This document shows, piece by piece, positions 14,347 to 22,633 of a DNA stretch of 34,250 nt. The notes below the pieces were generated by a model that had not been told where the DNA came from, searched no databases, and was given only the letters and a program-made list of their open reading frames with translations. Position numbers and translations under genes: made by a program. The stretch's first letter is position 1. Each line of letters opens with the position of its first letter. Source of the stretch: Oceanicaulis sp. (GTDB lineage Bacteria; Pseudomonadota; Alphaproteobacteria; Caulobacterales; Maricaulaceae); the NCBI GenBank assembly GCA_028280165.1, contig JANQMI010000177.1, positions 1 through 34,250 on the forward strand. Reading direction: 5' to 3'.

Positions 14347-15249
14347 ATGCCTGCTCGCCCGCGCGTCTGCTTTCTTACCTCCGCCGATATGATGAAGGGG
14401 CGGACCGGCGCACGCGAAGACTGGTTTGAATATGATCTGGAATTTGGCGCTCTGTCGCGCGCCTGCGAGGCCGCCGGCATCGACCTGGTCAGCTGTATTT
14501 GGGATCAAGCCTTCGATCAGGACGCGTTTGACGCCTTCATGATCGGAACGGTGTGGGACTATCCGCCCAAGCAACAGCTTTTCCTGGACACCCTGGATAG
14601 CCTGAATACCAAGGCTCCCGTGCTCAATCCGCCGGCGGTCGTACGCTGGAATATCGAAAAGGCCTATCTGCGCCAGCTTGACGAGGCCGGAGCCCCGTCT
14701 GTGCCCACACTCTGGCGGGACGCCGCCACCCCTGACGCCATTGGTGAAGCGTTTGACGTCTTTGGCAGCGATGAAATCGTCGTGAAGCCCCAGGTTGGTG
14801 CCGGGGCGTGGCGTCAGGCGCGGATCAAAAAGGGAGAGCCGCTTCCGGCGTCCGATCAGCTGCCGCCCGCCGCCGCAATGCTCCAGCCATTCCTGCCGAG
14901 CATTCCGGTCGAAGGTGAATACTCGCTGATGGTGTTTGGCGGCCAGATCTCCCATGGCCTCGTGAAAAAGCCGAAATCGGGGGACTACCGCGTCCAATCC
15001 ATCTATGGGGCAACCGAAGCGGTCTGGGAGCCCTCACAGGAAGAACGCGCCGTCGCGCTTCAGGTGCTGCATGCGGCTGAAGCGATCACTGGTGAAGAAG
15101 ACCTGCTCTACGCGCGCATCGACATGGCCCGCGGCCTGGACGGCAAGCTGGCCGTCATGGAGCTGGAAGTGATTGAGCCCTATTTCTACCCCGAACAGGG
15201 CCCGGATATGGGCACGGTGTTTGTCGAGGCCCTCAAGCGCAAGCTGTGA
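14347..15249 (+). CDS. ATP-grasp protein, glutathione-synthetase-like
   Basis: This 300-aa cytoplasmic protein looks like an ATP-grasp ligase. The N-terminal lobe starts RPRVCFLTSADM, with FMIGTVWDYPPKQQ and VLNPPAVVRWNIEKAYLRQL, typical of RimK/glutathione-synthetase-like members. The ATP-binding middle has DEIVVKPQVGAGAWRQARI and MLQPFLPSIPVEGEYSLMVFGGQISHGLVKKP. The C-terminal part has LYARIDMARGLDGKLAVMELEVIEPYFY, carrying the metal-binding Asp/Glu residues. Family members join a carboxylate and an amine via an acyl phosphate; the substrates here are unknown. GGAG lies 7 nt before the ATG. It converges on the membrane-protein gene at 15489. Confidence 0.85.
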   Translation: MPARPRVCFLTSADMMKGRTGAREDWFEYDLEFGALSRACEAAGIDLVSCIWDQAFDQDAFDAFMIGTVWDYPPKQQLFLDTLDSLNTKAPVLNPPAVVRWNIEKAYLRQLDEAGAPSVPTLWRDAATPDAIGEAFDVFGSDEIVVKPQVGAGAWRQARIKKGEPLPASDQLPPAAAMLQPFLPSIPVEGEYSLMVFGGQISHGLVKKPKSGDYRVQSIYGATEAVWEPSQEERAVALQVLHAAEAITGEEDLLYARIDMARGLDGKLAVMELEVIEPYFYPEQGPDMGTVFVEALKRKL

Positions 15250-15288
15250 GGGCTGTCTGGCTGGCTCCTGCACCTCCCTACCTCTCTT

Positions 15289-15417
15289 TCCCGACGCAGG
15301 TCGGGACCCAGGGATCACAAGATGCTGCGCTTGACGGCTCTGGGCCCCGGCCTTCGCCGGGGAAGAGAAAGTTGTTTTATAGACACCTCTCCTTCGTCAT
15401 TCCCGCGAAAGCGGGAA
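15289..15417. repeat. Cluster of three REP-like hairpins
   Basis: Three perfect 7-bp-stem hairpins with 4-nt loops lie between convergent genes: TCCCGAC-GCAG-GTCGGGA (15289-15306), CCCCGGC-CTTC-GCCGGGG (15345-15362) and TTCCCGC-GAAA-GCGGGAA (15400-15417). The first and third are each followed by ACCCAG or CCCAGAG. The third, in the context CGTCATTCCCGCGAAAGCGG, has the form of widely dispersed proteobacterial short palindromic repeats. It is probably a repetitive extragenic element that also stabilises or ends both transcripts. Confidence 0.7.
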
Positions 15418-15456
15418 CCCAGAGCCATTGAATTCCGCGCTTTGCCAACCCTAGGT

Positions 15457-15488
15457 CCGCACCTGCGTGGGCATGACGCGGGGTGCGG
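15457..15488. other. Long hairpin at the 3' end of the membrane-protein gene
   Basis: CCGCACC and GGTGCGG pair around an inner GCGT/ACGC stem. The direct repeat CTAGGTCC occurs at 15451 and again at 15489, the second overlapping the neighbouring stop codon. It may act as a bidirectional transcript end, although no T-run is present. Confidence 0.45.
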
Positions 15489-16067
15489 CTAGGTCCCAAC
15501 GCCGCCTGAAAACCGCTCAATCAGCTTTTCCGGATCGTAGTGGAGCGGGGCTGTCGGCCGGAACATCCAGGCCAGATAGCCTCCGATCACCAAGAAGGGG
15601 AAACCGGCCACGGTGAGCAAGGCGCTTTCTTCCACCAGGGCGAACCATCCCATGAAGGCCAGTGCGATGGCGGCCATGGTGACCCCCAGCCCGGCCATGA
15701 TCAGCTTAAAGCCCATGGACTGACCCTCCACAAAACTCAGCTGATCAAATCGCGGACGTAAGGCTTCATGGAGCGCCACCATGAGGGTTTGAAACGCCAC
15801 CACATTATCGTCGAACCCGCCCTTTTGGGCCCGGCGGCTGCCAAAGACGATGTCACCGGCCGGGCCCGTGACCCGGCAGACCACCTGGCTTTGCGAACCG
15901 GCCATCTCCACGGCCAGCCTGACCTGGGTGACGTCCGAAAGCGCGATTCGGCGCACCAAACGGTCCTCGGTCCAGCTTTCCAGCCTGTCCGCATACAGCG
16001 TCAGGGTTTGCGCCGGTTGTAGCGGATTGCGCTGATCGGCCATATGGGCCAAGGGTTTGTCGTCCAT
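15489..16067 (-). CDS. Small membrane protein with cytoplasmic N-domain
   Basis: When started at the ATG at 16067 (GGAG 8 nt upstream) the product has 192 aa; an ATG at 16088 would add seven residues but lacks a ribosome site. Residues 1-118 are soluble, mostly beta (LTLYADRLESWTEDRLVRRIALSDVTQVRLAVEM, VVCRVTGPAGDIVFGSR), reminiscent of a PH-like domain. Two hydrophobic segments follow (about 122-144 and 148-169), then a short tail (HYDPEKLIERFSGG). I do not recognise a named family. It is divergent from the usp gene across 65 nt. Confidence 0.75.
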   Translation of the reverse strand: MDDKPLAHMADQRNPLQPAQTLTLYADRLESWTEDRLVRRIALSDVTQVRLAVEMAGSQSQVVCRVTGPAGDIVFGSRRAQKGGFDDNVVAFQTLMVALHEALRPRFDQLSFVEGQSMGFKLIMAGLGVTMAAIALAFMGWFALVEESALLTVAGFPFLVIGGYLAWMFRPTAPLHYDPEKLIERFSGGVGT

Positions 16068-16132
16068 CACTGGCTCTCCGGCGATCATAAAGCGCTTGCC
16101 CGATGGGGCTGAAACAGGTCAGCTTCATCTGT

Positions 16133-16609
16133 ATGACGACCGCGCGAAAATTTCTGGTGATCGCCGACGGCTCAGATGAAAGCCGAACTGCGGCATACTT
16201 CGCCGCACGCCGGGCACGCAAGACCGGAGGCAGTGTGGCTATCCTCGGCGTGGCGACGATGGAAGGCGGGTTCGAGCACTGGCTGGGCGTTGGCAATGCC
16301 ATGCGCGCCGAAGCGATGGAGGCTGCCGAAGCCGCGGTGGAGAGCCTGGCTGAAGATGTTGAAGGCGTGATGGAAGTCCGCCCCGAGCTTCACCTGAAAG
16401 AGGATGATCTCGTCAAAGCCCTGTGCGATTTGCTCGAGGCCGACGACGACATTGCCATTCTGGTCCTGGGGGCGAGGCCCCATGGCGAGGATCCGGGCCC
16501 GCTTGTGGAGGCTCTGGCGAGTGGCAAGGGCCTGTTTGCCGGCCGGCGAATTCCGGTCACCGTCGTGCCAGGCGGTTTGTCAAAAGACGCGATCAAAGCC
16601 CTCGCCTGA
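16133..16609 (+). CDS. Universal stress protein (UspA family)
   Basis: A 158-aa single Usp domain. The N-terminal strand-loop is ARKFLVIADGSDESRTAAYFAARRARKTGGSVAILGV. The centre is a long helix (AMRAEAMEAAEAAVESLAEDVEG), and the end is DIAILVLGARPHGEDPGPLVEALASG with RIPVTVVPG. The ATP-binding G-x2-G-x9-G(S/T) motif is not clearly present, so it may belong to the non-ATP-binding class. The start at 16133 (MTTARKFLV) fits the family; an ATG at 16103 would add ten residues. It is the first gene of the long plus-strand run and precedes nfuA. Confidence 0.85.
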   Translation: MTTARKFLVIADGSDESRTAAYFAARRARKTGGSVAILGVATMEGGFEHWLGVGNAMRAEAMEAAEAAVESLAEDVEGVMEVRPELHLKEDDLVKALCDLLEADDDIAILVLGARPHGEDPGPLVEALASGKGLFAGRRIPVTVVPGGLSKDAIKALA

Positions 16610-16712
16610 CCGCGGTCACCGCCTAGATTTAGCGCTCAGGCCCTTGCGTATTGACCGCGCACAGTCCACCTGTGGGTGGATCAATACCCCACTGTCACAC
16701 TCGGATACTGCC

Positions 16713-17273
16713 ATGTTCATCCAGACCGAACCTACCCCGAACCCGGACACGCTGAAATTCCTGCCAGGTCGAGACGTCGCGCCAGACACACCGCGCGAGT
16801 TCGCCACCCCTGAAGAGGCCGAAGGCTCGCCCCTGGCGCGGGATTTGTTTGCGGTGGAAGGGGTCGTCCGGGTATTTGCCGGCGCGGATTTCGTGTCGGT
16901 GACTAAGGCTGAAGGCGTGGAGTGGATCCATATTCGGCCTGCGGTACTGGGCGCGATTGCCGATGCCCTTGAGTCCGACAGCCCCTTGTTCGAAGCGGCC
17001 GAAACGGACGGGCATGCGGCCTATGACGGCGAGGCCGAATGCATCGTTAAAGAGATCATCGATGTCATCGACACCCGGGTCCGGCCGGCGGTGGCGCGTG
17101 ATGGCGGAGACATCACATTCCATGACTATGACGATCAATCCGGCGTCGTGCGCCTGCATATGCGCGGGGCCTGCGCCGGCTGTCCGTCATCGACCGCCAC
17201 GTTGAAGCACGGCATCGAGAATTTGCTGAAGCATTACGTACCTGAAGTGACGGCTGTGGAGGCAGTGCTTTAA
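16713..17273 (+). CDS. nfuA: Fe-S cluster scaffold/carrier NfuA-type protein
   Basis: A 186-aa two-domain protein that carries a 4Fe-4S cluster to apoproteins. The N-terminal Nfu_N domain has the signature MFIQTEPTPNPDTLKFLPGR and continues through ARDLFAVEGVVRVFAGADFVSVTK. The C-terminal NifU-like domain has VRPAVARDGGDITF and the cluster-binding CAGC (Cys154 and Cys157). Length and layout match the alphaproteobacterial/mitochondrial NFU1 type. The start at 16713 is set by the family N-terminus; the longer open frame upstream overlaps usp. It lies near miaB, a radical-SAM Fe-S client, but is not in the same tight unit. Confidence 0.93.
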   Translation: MFIQTEPTPNPDTLKFLPGRDVAPDTPREFATPEEAEGSPLARDLFAVEGVVRVFAGADFVSVTKAEGVEWIHIRPAVLGAIADALESDSPLFEAAETDGHAAYDGEAECIVKEIIDVIDTRVRPAVARDGGDITFHDYDDQSGVVRLHMRGACAGCPSSTATLKHGIENLLKHYVPEVTAVEAVL

Positions 17274-17347
17274 GGCGCTGGCTGAAGCGCCAATCGCACA
17301 CTAGGTTTCTTCACAATCTTTATATCCCGCTCAAGGAGCTTTCCCCC

Positions 17348-17986
17348 ATGGCCGATACCGGTGCACCGCTGGCGCTCGACGATCGTCACTCCATTTTGTC
17401 CGATCAGGCGCTGGATCAGCTCTTTCGCGGGGCTCGGACTTTCTATTCCTGGGAAGACAAAGACATCTCCGACACCACGCTGCGTGCGCTTTATGAGCTG
17501 CTGCAATATGGACCGACCAGCGCCAATCAGAGCCCGGCGCGCTTCCTGTTCTTGAAAGGCGAAAGCCAGAAGAAGCTGGTGCCGCACCTGATTGAACCCA
17601 ATGTCGAAAAAACCGTTACAGCGCCAGTGACGGTCGTGGTCGCCTGGGACTGGAATTTCCACGAGAAGATCCCGACCCTCTTCCCGCATAACCCCGAAGC
17701 TAAGGACTGGTTTGCCTCCGATGAAGCGCGGTTCGAAAACGGCTTCCGCAATGGCTCGCTTCAGGGCGCTTATCTGATCCTGGCCGCCCGGGCACTGGGG
17801 CTCGATTGCGGCGCGATGAGCGGGTTTGACAAAGATGGTGTCGACGAGACCTTCTTTAAGGCGGACTCGCAGATGGGCAGCTGGCGTTCCAACTTCCTGG
17901 TCAATCTGGGCTATGGCACCACCGAGAAACTCTTCCCACGCTTGCCGAAGCTTGCCTTTGATGATGGCGCGAAGATTCTCGACTAA
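17348..17986 (+). CDS. Nitroreductase family, RutE/HadB-like
   Basis: A 212-aa FMN-dependent oxidoreductase. Signatures: DQLFRGARTFYSWEDKDISD, LYELLQYGPTSANQSPARFLFL (FMN-binding SANxxPxR), FENGFRNGSLQGAYLILAARALGLDCGAMSGFD and RSNFLVNLGYG. The pattern fits the malonic-semialdehyde reductase (RutE)/HadB subgroup rather than the NfsB group. No other pyrimidine-degradation (rut) gene is nearby, so the physiological substrate is open. AAGGAG lies 10 nt before the ATG. It sits between nfuA and tsaB. Confidence 0.88.
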   Translation: MADTGAPLALDDRHSILSDQALDQLFRGARTFYSWEDKDISDTTLRALYELLQYGPTSANQSPARFLFLKGESQKKLVPHLIEPNVEKTVTAPVTVVVAWDWNFHEKIPTLFPHNPEAKDWFASDEARFENGFRNGSLQGAYLILAARALGLDCGAMSGFDKDGVDETFFKADSQMGSWRSNFLVNLGYGTTEKLFPRLPKLAFDDGAKILD

Positions 17987-18058
17987 GCGCGATCGCCCCG
18001 CCCTCTCCTTTTCGGCAGGGCCGGGGTGGGCAGGCCGAACGGATCTGGCACTGACATC

Positions 18059-18685
18059 ATGACCCAGCCCCTTCTTGTCATCGATACGGTCGGTCCCTGG
18101 TGCGCCGCAGCGCTGGACGTCGCCGGTCGGTTGCACGAAGCGGGCGCGGAGATCGGGCGGGGTCATGCGGAAGTCCTGGCCCCGATGGTTGAGGGCTTGC
18201 TGACCGAGGCCGGCCTTGCGGCACCAGAGCTTGCCCGCATTGGCGTCAACACCGGCCCGGGCAGCTTTGCGGGCACACGGGTCGGCGTCGCCTTTGCGCG
18301 CGGCCTCGCGCTGTCGACGGGCGCGCAGGCGGTGGGCGTGGGCCTGCTGCCGGCTTTGGCCCTCAGGGCCTGCCCCGACGCTGACCGCACCGTCTTGGCC
18401 ATCCATGACGCCAAACGCGGGGATTATCTTTGGAGCGTGTTCGCGCCCGGTGAAACGCAAGCCCCCACCGAGCGCGGTCCCCTAAGCGCCGCGCAGACCA
18501 CTGCCGCTGCCATTGCGCACCCTATCGTCACCGGCTCCGGGGCCGAAGCGATCGACGGCCCACCCTTTGATCCGGCCCCGCCTTTGGCCGCCCTCGTGTC
18601 GCTGACACGGCAAGCGCCGGCTGACGCGCCACCGCCCGCCCCGATCTACGCCCGCCCCCCAGATGCCAAGCCGGCCCGGTCATGA
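18059..18685 (+). CDS. tsaB: tRNA threonylcarbamoyladenosine biosynthesis protein TsaB
   Basis: A 208-aa protein of the ASKHA fold that supports TsaD in making t6A37 on ANN-decoding tRNAs. The N-terminus is PLLVIDTVGPWCAAALDVAGRL, followed by AEVLAPMVEGLLTEAGL, then the hallmark IGVNTGPGSFAGTRVGVAFARGLAL and HDAKRGDYLWSVF. The start at 18059 is set by the family N-terminus; an earlier start at 18026 adds eleven unrelated residues. The stop overlaps the rimI start (ATGA), a common tsaB-rimI arrangement that implies coupled translation. Confidence 0.92.
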   Translation: MTQPLLVIDTVGPWCAAALDVAGRLHEAGAEIGRGHAEVLAPMVEGLLTEAGLAAPELARIGVNTGPGSFAGTRVGVAFARGLALSTGAQAVGVGLLPALALRACPDADRTVLAIHDAKRGDYLWSVFAPGETQAPTERGPLSAAQTTAAAIAHPIVTGSGAEAIDGPPFDPAPPLAALVSLTRQAPADAPPPAPIYARPPDAKPARS

Positions 18686-19125
18686 GCCCTCTGGTCTCGA
18701 TCACCGAATATGGGGCAGAAGCCGCCTCGCTGTTTGCTCAGCTGCACGCGCAATGCTTCGGTGCCCCCTGGCCAGAGGCCGATTTCAAGCGCCTGCTGGC
18801 CTCGTCGGGCGTGGTGGGCCTGATCCTGGAGGCTGACCGCGTGCCGGTGGGCCTGGCTCTGATCCGCACCATTGCCGGGGAGTGCGAAATCCTGACGATT
18901 GCCATCGCCAAGGCTTCGCGCCGCAGCGGTCTCGGCGGCCAGCTGCTCACGGCCAGCGAAAACGCTGCGCGCCTGGCGGGGGCAAGGCGGATGATTTTGG
19001 ACGTGTCCGAAACCAATACGCCCGCCATCAAGCTGTATGATCGTTCAGGCTATATCGAAGTGGGGCGTCGGACCGCTTATTACCGCGATGGGAGCGATGC
19101 CCGCGTGATGGCGCGCCGGCTGTAG
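18682..19125 (+). CDS. rimI: Ribosomal protein S18 alanine N-acetyltransferase
   Basis: This 147-aa GNAT enzyme acetylates the N-terminal Ala of S18. Motifs: QLHAQCFGAPWPEADFKRLL near the N-terminus (the W/F substrate element of RimI), GECEILTIAIAKASRRSGLGGQLLTA (acetyl-CoA loop R-R-x-G-L-G), and LDVSETNTPAIKLYDRSGYIEVGRRTAYYRDG, the RimI-typical C-terminal stretch with the GRR-YY pattern. It overlaps tsaB by 4 nt, which strongly supports the RimI call. Confidence 0.92.
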   Translation: MSPLVSITEYGAEAASLFAQLHAQCFGAPWPEADFKRLLASSGVVGLILEADRVPVGLALIRTIAGECEILTIAIAKASRRSGLGGQLLTASENAARLAGARRMILDVSETNTPAIKLYDRSGYIEVGRRTAYYRDGSDARVMARRL

Positions 19126-19203
19126 CCGCTGTTCATGTATGGACATCCTGCCGCAGGCGCGGCTATCACATTAACCCTGTTGGCCTTGCACGAAGGACGC
19201 CCC

Positions 19204-19620
19204 ATGCCCGATCGCATCGAAAAGCTCTGCGTCGAAAAAGGTTTGCGCATGACTGAGCAGCGCCGGGTCATCGCGCGCGTGCTGTCCCTGGCCGATGATC
19301 ATCCCGATGCCGAAGAACTGCACCGCCGCGCTTCGTCCGTCGATAGCCGCATCTCACTCGCCACGGTGTACCGGACTGTGCGCCTGTTTGAAGACGCCGG
19401 CATTATCGAACGCCATGACTTCCGCGATGGCCGCTCGCGCTATGAAGAAGCGCAGGACGATCACCATGACCACCTGATCGATATGAATTCCGGTGATGTG
19501 ATTGAGTTCTTCGACGAGGAAATCGAAGAGCTGCAGGAAAAGATCGCCAAGCGCCTGGGCTATAAGCTCGTCGACCACCGGCTGGAGCTTTACGGCGTGA
19601 AGATCAAGGATGGCGAGTAG
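19204..19620 (+). CDS. fur: Fur-family metalloregulator
   Basis: A 138-aa ferric uptake regulator-type repressor. The N-terminal winged helix contains LRMTEQRRVIARVL, DDHPDAEELHRRA and ISLATVYRTVRLFEDAGII. The dimerisation/metal domain has the HHDHLIDMNSGDVIEFFDEEIE signature. The CxxC zinc motif of E. coli Fur (CLDC position) is replaced by MNSG, and no C-terminal cysteines exist. The start at 19204 follows GAAGGA 7 nt upstream; an earlier ATG at 19135 adds 23 unrelated residues. It lies between rimI and miaB, an order conserved in relatives. Iron or manganese sensing is inferred. Confidence 0.92.
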   Translation: MPDRIEKLCVEKGLRMTEQRRVIARVLSLADDHPDAEELHRRASSVDSRISLATVYRTVRLFEDAGIIERHDFRDGRSRYEEAQDDHHDHLIDMNSGDVIEFFDEEIEELQEKIAKRLGYKLVDHRLELYGVKIKDGE

Positions 19621-19687
19621 GCGTTCGCGCTATCCTGACTCCGCTGAACGCTTGTCAGCACAGGCTGATCGACGCATATAGCGCTGC

Positions 19688-21160
19688 ATGGAACTCATTA
19701 ATCATCGGCCGACCAAGACCGCGGCCCCTGAAATGTCTGAAGAGGCAGCTGAGACTGCGTCTGCACTGAGCGCTGCACCGGTGAGCGACAGCGACAAGAA
19801 GCGTGTCTTCATCAAGACCTATGGCTGCCAGATGAATGTGTACGATTCAGAGCGTATGCGTGATCTGCTCGGCCCGCTGGGCTATGAGCCTGCGGATGCG
19901 CCTGAGGGCTCGGATCTGGTGATCCTGAACACCTGCCATATCCGTGAGAAAGCCGCCGAAAAAGTCTATTCAGAGCTCGGCCGGCTGCGCCCGCTGAAAG
20001 AGGCGAAAGAGGCCGACGGCTCGTCCATGACGATCACGGTGGCTGGCTGTGTGGCCCAGGCCGAAGGTGCCGAGATCAAGCGGCGCGCCCCGGTGGTTGA
20101 TCTGGTGGTCGGGCCACAGACCTATCACAAGCTGCCCGAACTGATTGCCGAGGTGCACCGCGGCACCGGAGAAGCGCTCGATACCGAGTTCGAGGTTGAA
20201 GACAAATTCGACGTGCTGGCCACGCCGGAGCGCCAGATCGATGGTTTCTCCGCCTTCGTCACCGTCCAGGAAGGCTGTGACAAATTCTGCACCTTCTGTG
20301 TTGTGCCCTACACGCGCGGGGCTGAATGGTCGCGCCCGGTCGATCAGGTTGTGGCAGAGGTCCGCGCGCTGGCCGCCAAAGGCATTCGCGAGGTCACCCT
20401 GCTGGGCCAGAACGTCAACGCTTATCACGGCGAGGCACCCTCCGGCGATGAAGCCGGTGGGACTTGGGGCCTCGGCCGCCTGGTCCGCCATTTGGCGTTG
20501 ATCGGCGGGATTGAGCGGATCCGCTTTACCACCTCGCACCCTAAGGACATGGATGAAGAGTTGATCCAGACCTTCGCCGATGAGCCCAAGCTGATGCCCT
20601 ACTTCCACCTGCCGGTTCAGGCGGGCTCGGATGGCATATTGAAGTCCATGAATCGCAAGCACACGGCGGCAGAGTATATCGCGATCATCGACCGGCTGCG
20701 CGAAGTGCGCCCGGACATTGCGATCTCCGGCGATATGATTGTTGGCTTCCCGGGTGAAAGCGACGCCGACTTTGAAGACACGATGGAGCTGGTGCGCCGG
20801 GTCAACTACGCCTCCTGCTTCTCGTTCAAGTATTCCCGCCGCCCTGGCACGCCAGGCGCGGCCATGCATGGTCAGGTCGACGAGGCGGTGAAGACCGAGC
20901 GCCTGGCGCGTTTGCAGGCGCTGCTCAGCGAGCAGCAGCAAGCCTTCAATCAGTCGATGATCGGCAAGACCTTGCCGGTGCTGTTCGAGCGCGAAGGCCG
21001 CAACCCGGGCCAGCTCAACGGACGTAGCCCCTATCTCCAGGCGGTGCACTGCGAGGCTCCGCTGGAGCTGATCGGTCAGATCGTCGAGGTCGAGATCACC
21101 GGCGCGAGCCGAAACGCGCTGGCCGGCCGCCTTGTCCCACAGGAGACCCGCGTCGCGTGA
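19688..21160 (+). CDS. miaB: tRNA-2-methylthio-N6-dimethylallyladenosine synthase MiaB
   Basis: A radical-SAM methylthiotransferase that converts i6A37 to ms2i6A37. The N-terminal MTTase domain carries the second Fe-S cluster cysteines ([28 protein letters not shown]). The radical-SAM motif CxxxCxxC is in [17 protein letters not shown] (Cys197, 201, 204). [22 protein letters not shown]-type and [12 protein letters not shown] motifs follow, and the last 65 residues form the TRAM domain. The first 35 residues are a poorly conserved extension; a start at the ATG 19733 is equally possible, and neither has a good ribosome site. The stop overlaps the GTG start of phoH. Confidence 0.95.
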   Translation: MELINHRPTKTAAPEMSEEAAETASALSAAPVSDSDKKRVFIKTYGCQMNVYDSERMRDLLGPLGYEPADAPEGSDLVILNTCHIREKAAEKVYSELGRLRPLKEAKEADGSSMTITVAGCVAQAEGAEIKRRAPVVDLVVGPQTYHKLPELIAEVHRGTGEALDTEFEVEDKFDVLATPERQIDGFSAFVTVQEGCDKFCTFCVVPYTRGAEWSRPVDQVVAEVRALAAKGIREVTLLGQNVNAYHGEAPSGDEAGGTWGLGRLVRHLALIGGIERIRFTTSHPKDMDEELIQTFADEPKLMPYFHLPVQAGSDGILKSMNRKHTAAEYIAIIDRLREVRPDIAISGDMIVGFPGESDADFEDTMELVRRVNYASCFSFKYSRRPGTPGAAMHGQVDEAVKTERLARLQALLSEQQQAFNQSMIGKTLPVLFEREGRNPGQLNGRSPYLQAVHCEAPLELIGQIVEVEITGASRNALAGRLVPQETRVA

Positions 21161-22167
21161 GTCGTTCAGCCAAACCGCGCCGCACCCGCCGGGAGCCGTC
21201 CGAGACGCTCCATTTTGATGATGGGGATCTGATCCGCATTGTCGCCGGGGCCGGCCACGAAAACTTTACGCTCATCGAAGCTGAGCTCGACGTGAAACTG
21301 GAAGCGCCCGGCGGCGGGACCGTCGTCGTGACCGCTGCGGACGCTACCGCGCGCCGCGAAGCGCGCCGGGTGATCAACGCGCTCTACGGCCGGGCAGGCG
21401 AAGGCCTGCCGATCGAGCCCGCTGACGCACGCGCGGCTTGCTTGATGGCTGAAGACGATGCCGGCGAAGCGATCGACAGTGTGATCCGCGTGCCCCGGGG
21501 CACCAGCTTTTCAGCCCGTACCGATGGCCAGAAGGCCTATGTGCGCGCGCTGAAGGACGATAAGTCCTATGACATGGTCTTCGGGGTCGGCCCGGCCGGC
21601 ACCGGCAAGACACTGCTCGCGGTGGCCTATGGGGCGTCCCAGCTGGCGCTGGGCGCGGTCGATCGTCTGATCATTACCCGCCCGGCGGTCGAAGCTGGCG
21701 AGCGCCTGGGCTTCTTGCCGGGCGACCTGACCGAGAAGATCGATCCTTATCTGCTGCCGATCTGGGATGCGCTGCGCGACAGCCTGGGTCAGCGCGTGTC
21801 CGAAAAGATGCGCGAAGAGGGCCGGATCGAAGTCGCGCCGCTGGCCTTTATGCGCGGCCGGACGCTCAACCGGGCCTTTGTCATCGTCGATGAAGCGCAG
21901 AACGCGACCGTGCCGCAAATGCGCATGGTGCTGACCCGCTTGGGTGAGGGCTCACGCATGGCCGTCACGGGCGATCCGACCCAGACCGATTTGCGCCGCG
22001 GCGAGCCGTCCGGCCTGCCGCACGCCCTGTCCATTCTGTCCGATGAGGAGCGCATCGCGGTACATCGCTTCGGGCGCGCAGATGTGGTGCGCCACGGTCT
22101 GGTGGCGCGTATTGTCGATGCCTATGAGCGCGACGATGCAAAGCGGGAAGGCAAGAGCGGTGAGTGA
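21157..22167 (+). CDS. PhoH-like ATPase (PhoL type)
   Basis: This 336-aa protein has a P-loop with Walker A GPAGTGKT (145-152) and Walker B VIVDEAQN (Asp245-Glu246), plus [21 protein letters not shown] and [12 protein letters not shown], the PhoH set. The first 110 residues form the N-terminal KH-like part of the PhoL subgroup. It starts with GTG within a 4-nt overlap with miaB. Its frequent neighbour ybeY follows with an 8-nt overlap, pointing to an RNA or ribosome quality role, probably as an RNA-dependent ATPase. Confidence 0.93.
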   Translation: MSRSAKPRRTRREPSETLHFDDGDLIRIVAGAGHENFTLIEAELDVKLEAPGGGTVVVTAADATARREARRVINALYGRAGEGLPIEPADARAACLMAEDDAGEAIDSVIRVPRGTSFSARTDGQKAYVRALKDDKSYDMVFGVGPAGTGKTLLAVAYGASQLALGAVDRLIITRPAVEAGERLGFLPGDLTEKIDPYLLPIWDALRDSLGQRVSEKMREEGRIEVAPLAFMRGRTLNRAFVIVDEAQNATVPQMRMVLTRLGEGSRMAVTGDPTQTDLRRGEPSGLPHALSILSDEERIAVHRFGRADVVRHGLVARIVDAYERDDAKREGKSGE

Positions 22168-22633
22168 CACCGGGCCTCATCTCGACATTGTGATTGAGCA
22201 CGACGCCTGGTCAGACGTGACAAATCTGGCCGAGCATTGTGAAGCCGGTGTCGCCGCGGGGCTCGCCAAGCTCGACACCCCGCGCGCGGGGACCGCCGTC
22301 GTGATGCTGACCGATGACGCCACCGTGCAGGGGCTGAACGCGAAATTCCGGGGTAAGGACAAGCCAACCAATGTGTTGTCCTTTCCGGCTCCCGAGGCCG
22401 AAGGCTATCCTGGCGACGTGGCGCTGGCGTTTGAAACCTGCGCCGCCGAAGCCCAGCGCGATGGCAAGAGTCTCGTCGATCACACTGTGCATCTGGTGTT
22501 GCACGGCATTCTGCATTTGAATGGACTGGATCATATTGAGGAGGACGCCGCCGAGGCCATGGAAGCGCTGGAACGCGCAGCTTTGGCCGAGGTTGGGATC
22601 GCTGATCCCTATAACGTCAGAACGGAGCCATGA
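22160..22633 (+). CDS. ybeY: Endoribonuclease / rRNA maturation factor YbeY
   Basis: A 157-aa metalloprotein needed for 16S rRNA 3'-end maturation and 70S quality control. The zinc motif is HLVLHGILHLNGLDH (H-x3-H-x5-H). LNAKFRGKDKPTNVLSFPAPE is the other family signature. The start is GTG at 22160 ([16 protein letters not shown]), inside the end of phoH; other in-frame starts further upstream would run through phoH. The stop overlaps the next ATG by 4 nt. Confidence 0.94.
   Translation: MSDTGPHLDIVIEHDAWSDVTNLAEHCEAGVAAGLAKLDTPRAGTAVVMLTDDATVQGLNAKFRGKDKPTNVLSFPAPEAEGYPGDVALAFETCAAEAQRDGKSLVDHTVHLVLHGILHLNGLDHIEEDAAEAMEALERAALAEVGIADPYNVRTEP

Noticed and set aside
17270-18460. A 396-codon minus-strand frame.
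   Set aside because: It covers the nitroreductase and tsaB on the other strand, has no recognisable motif, and is a typical antisense shadow.
19970-21049. A 359-codon minus-strand frame.
   Set aside because: It is antisense to the radical-SAM part of miaB.
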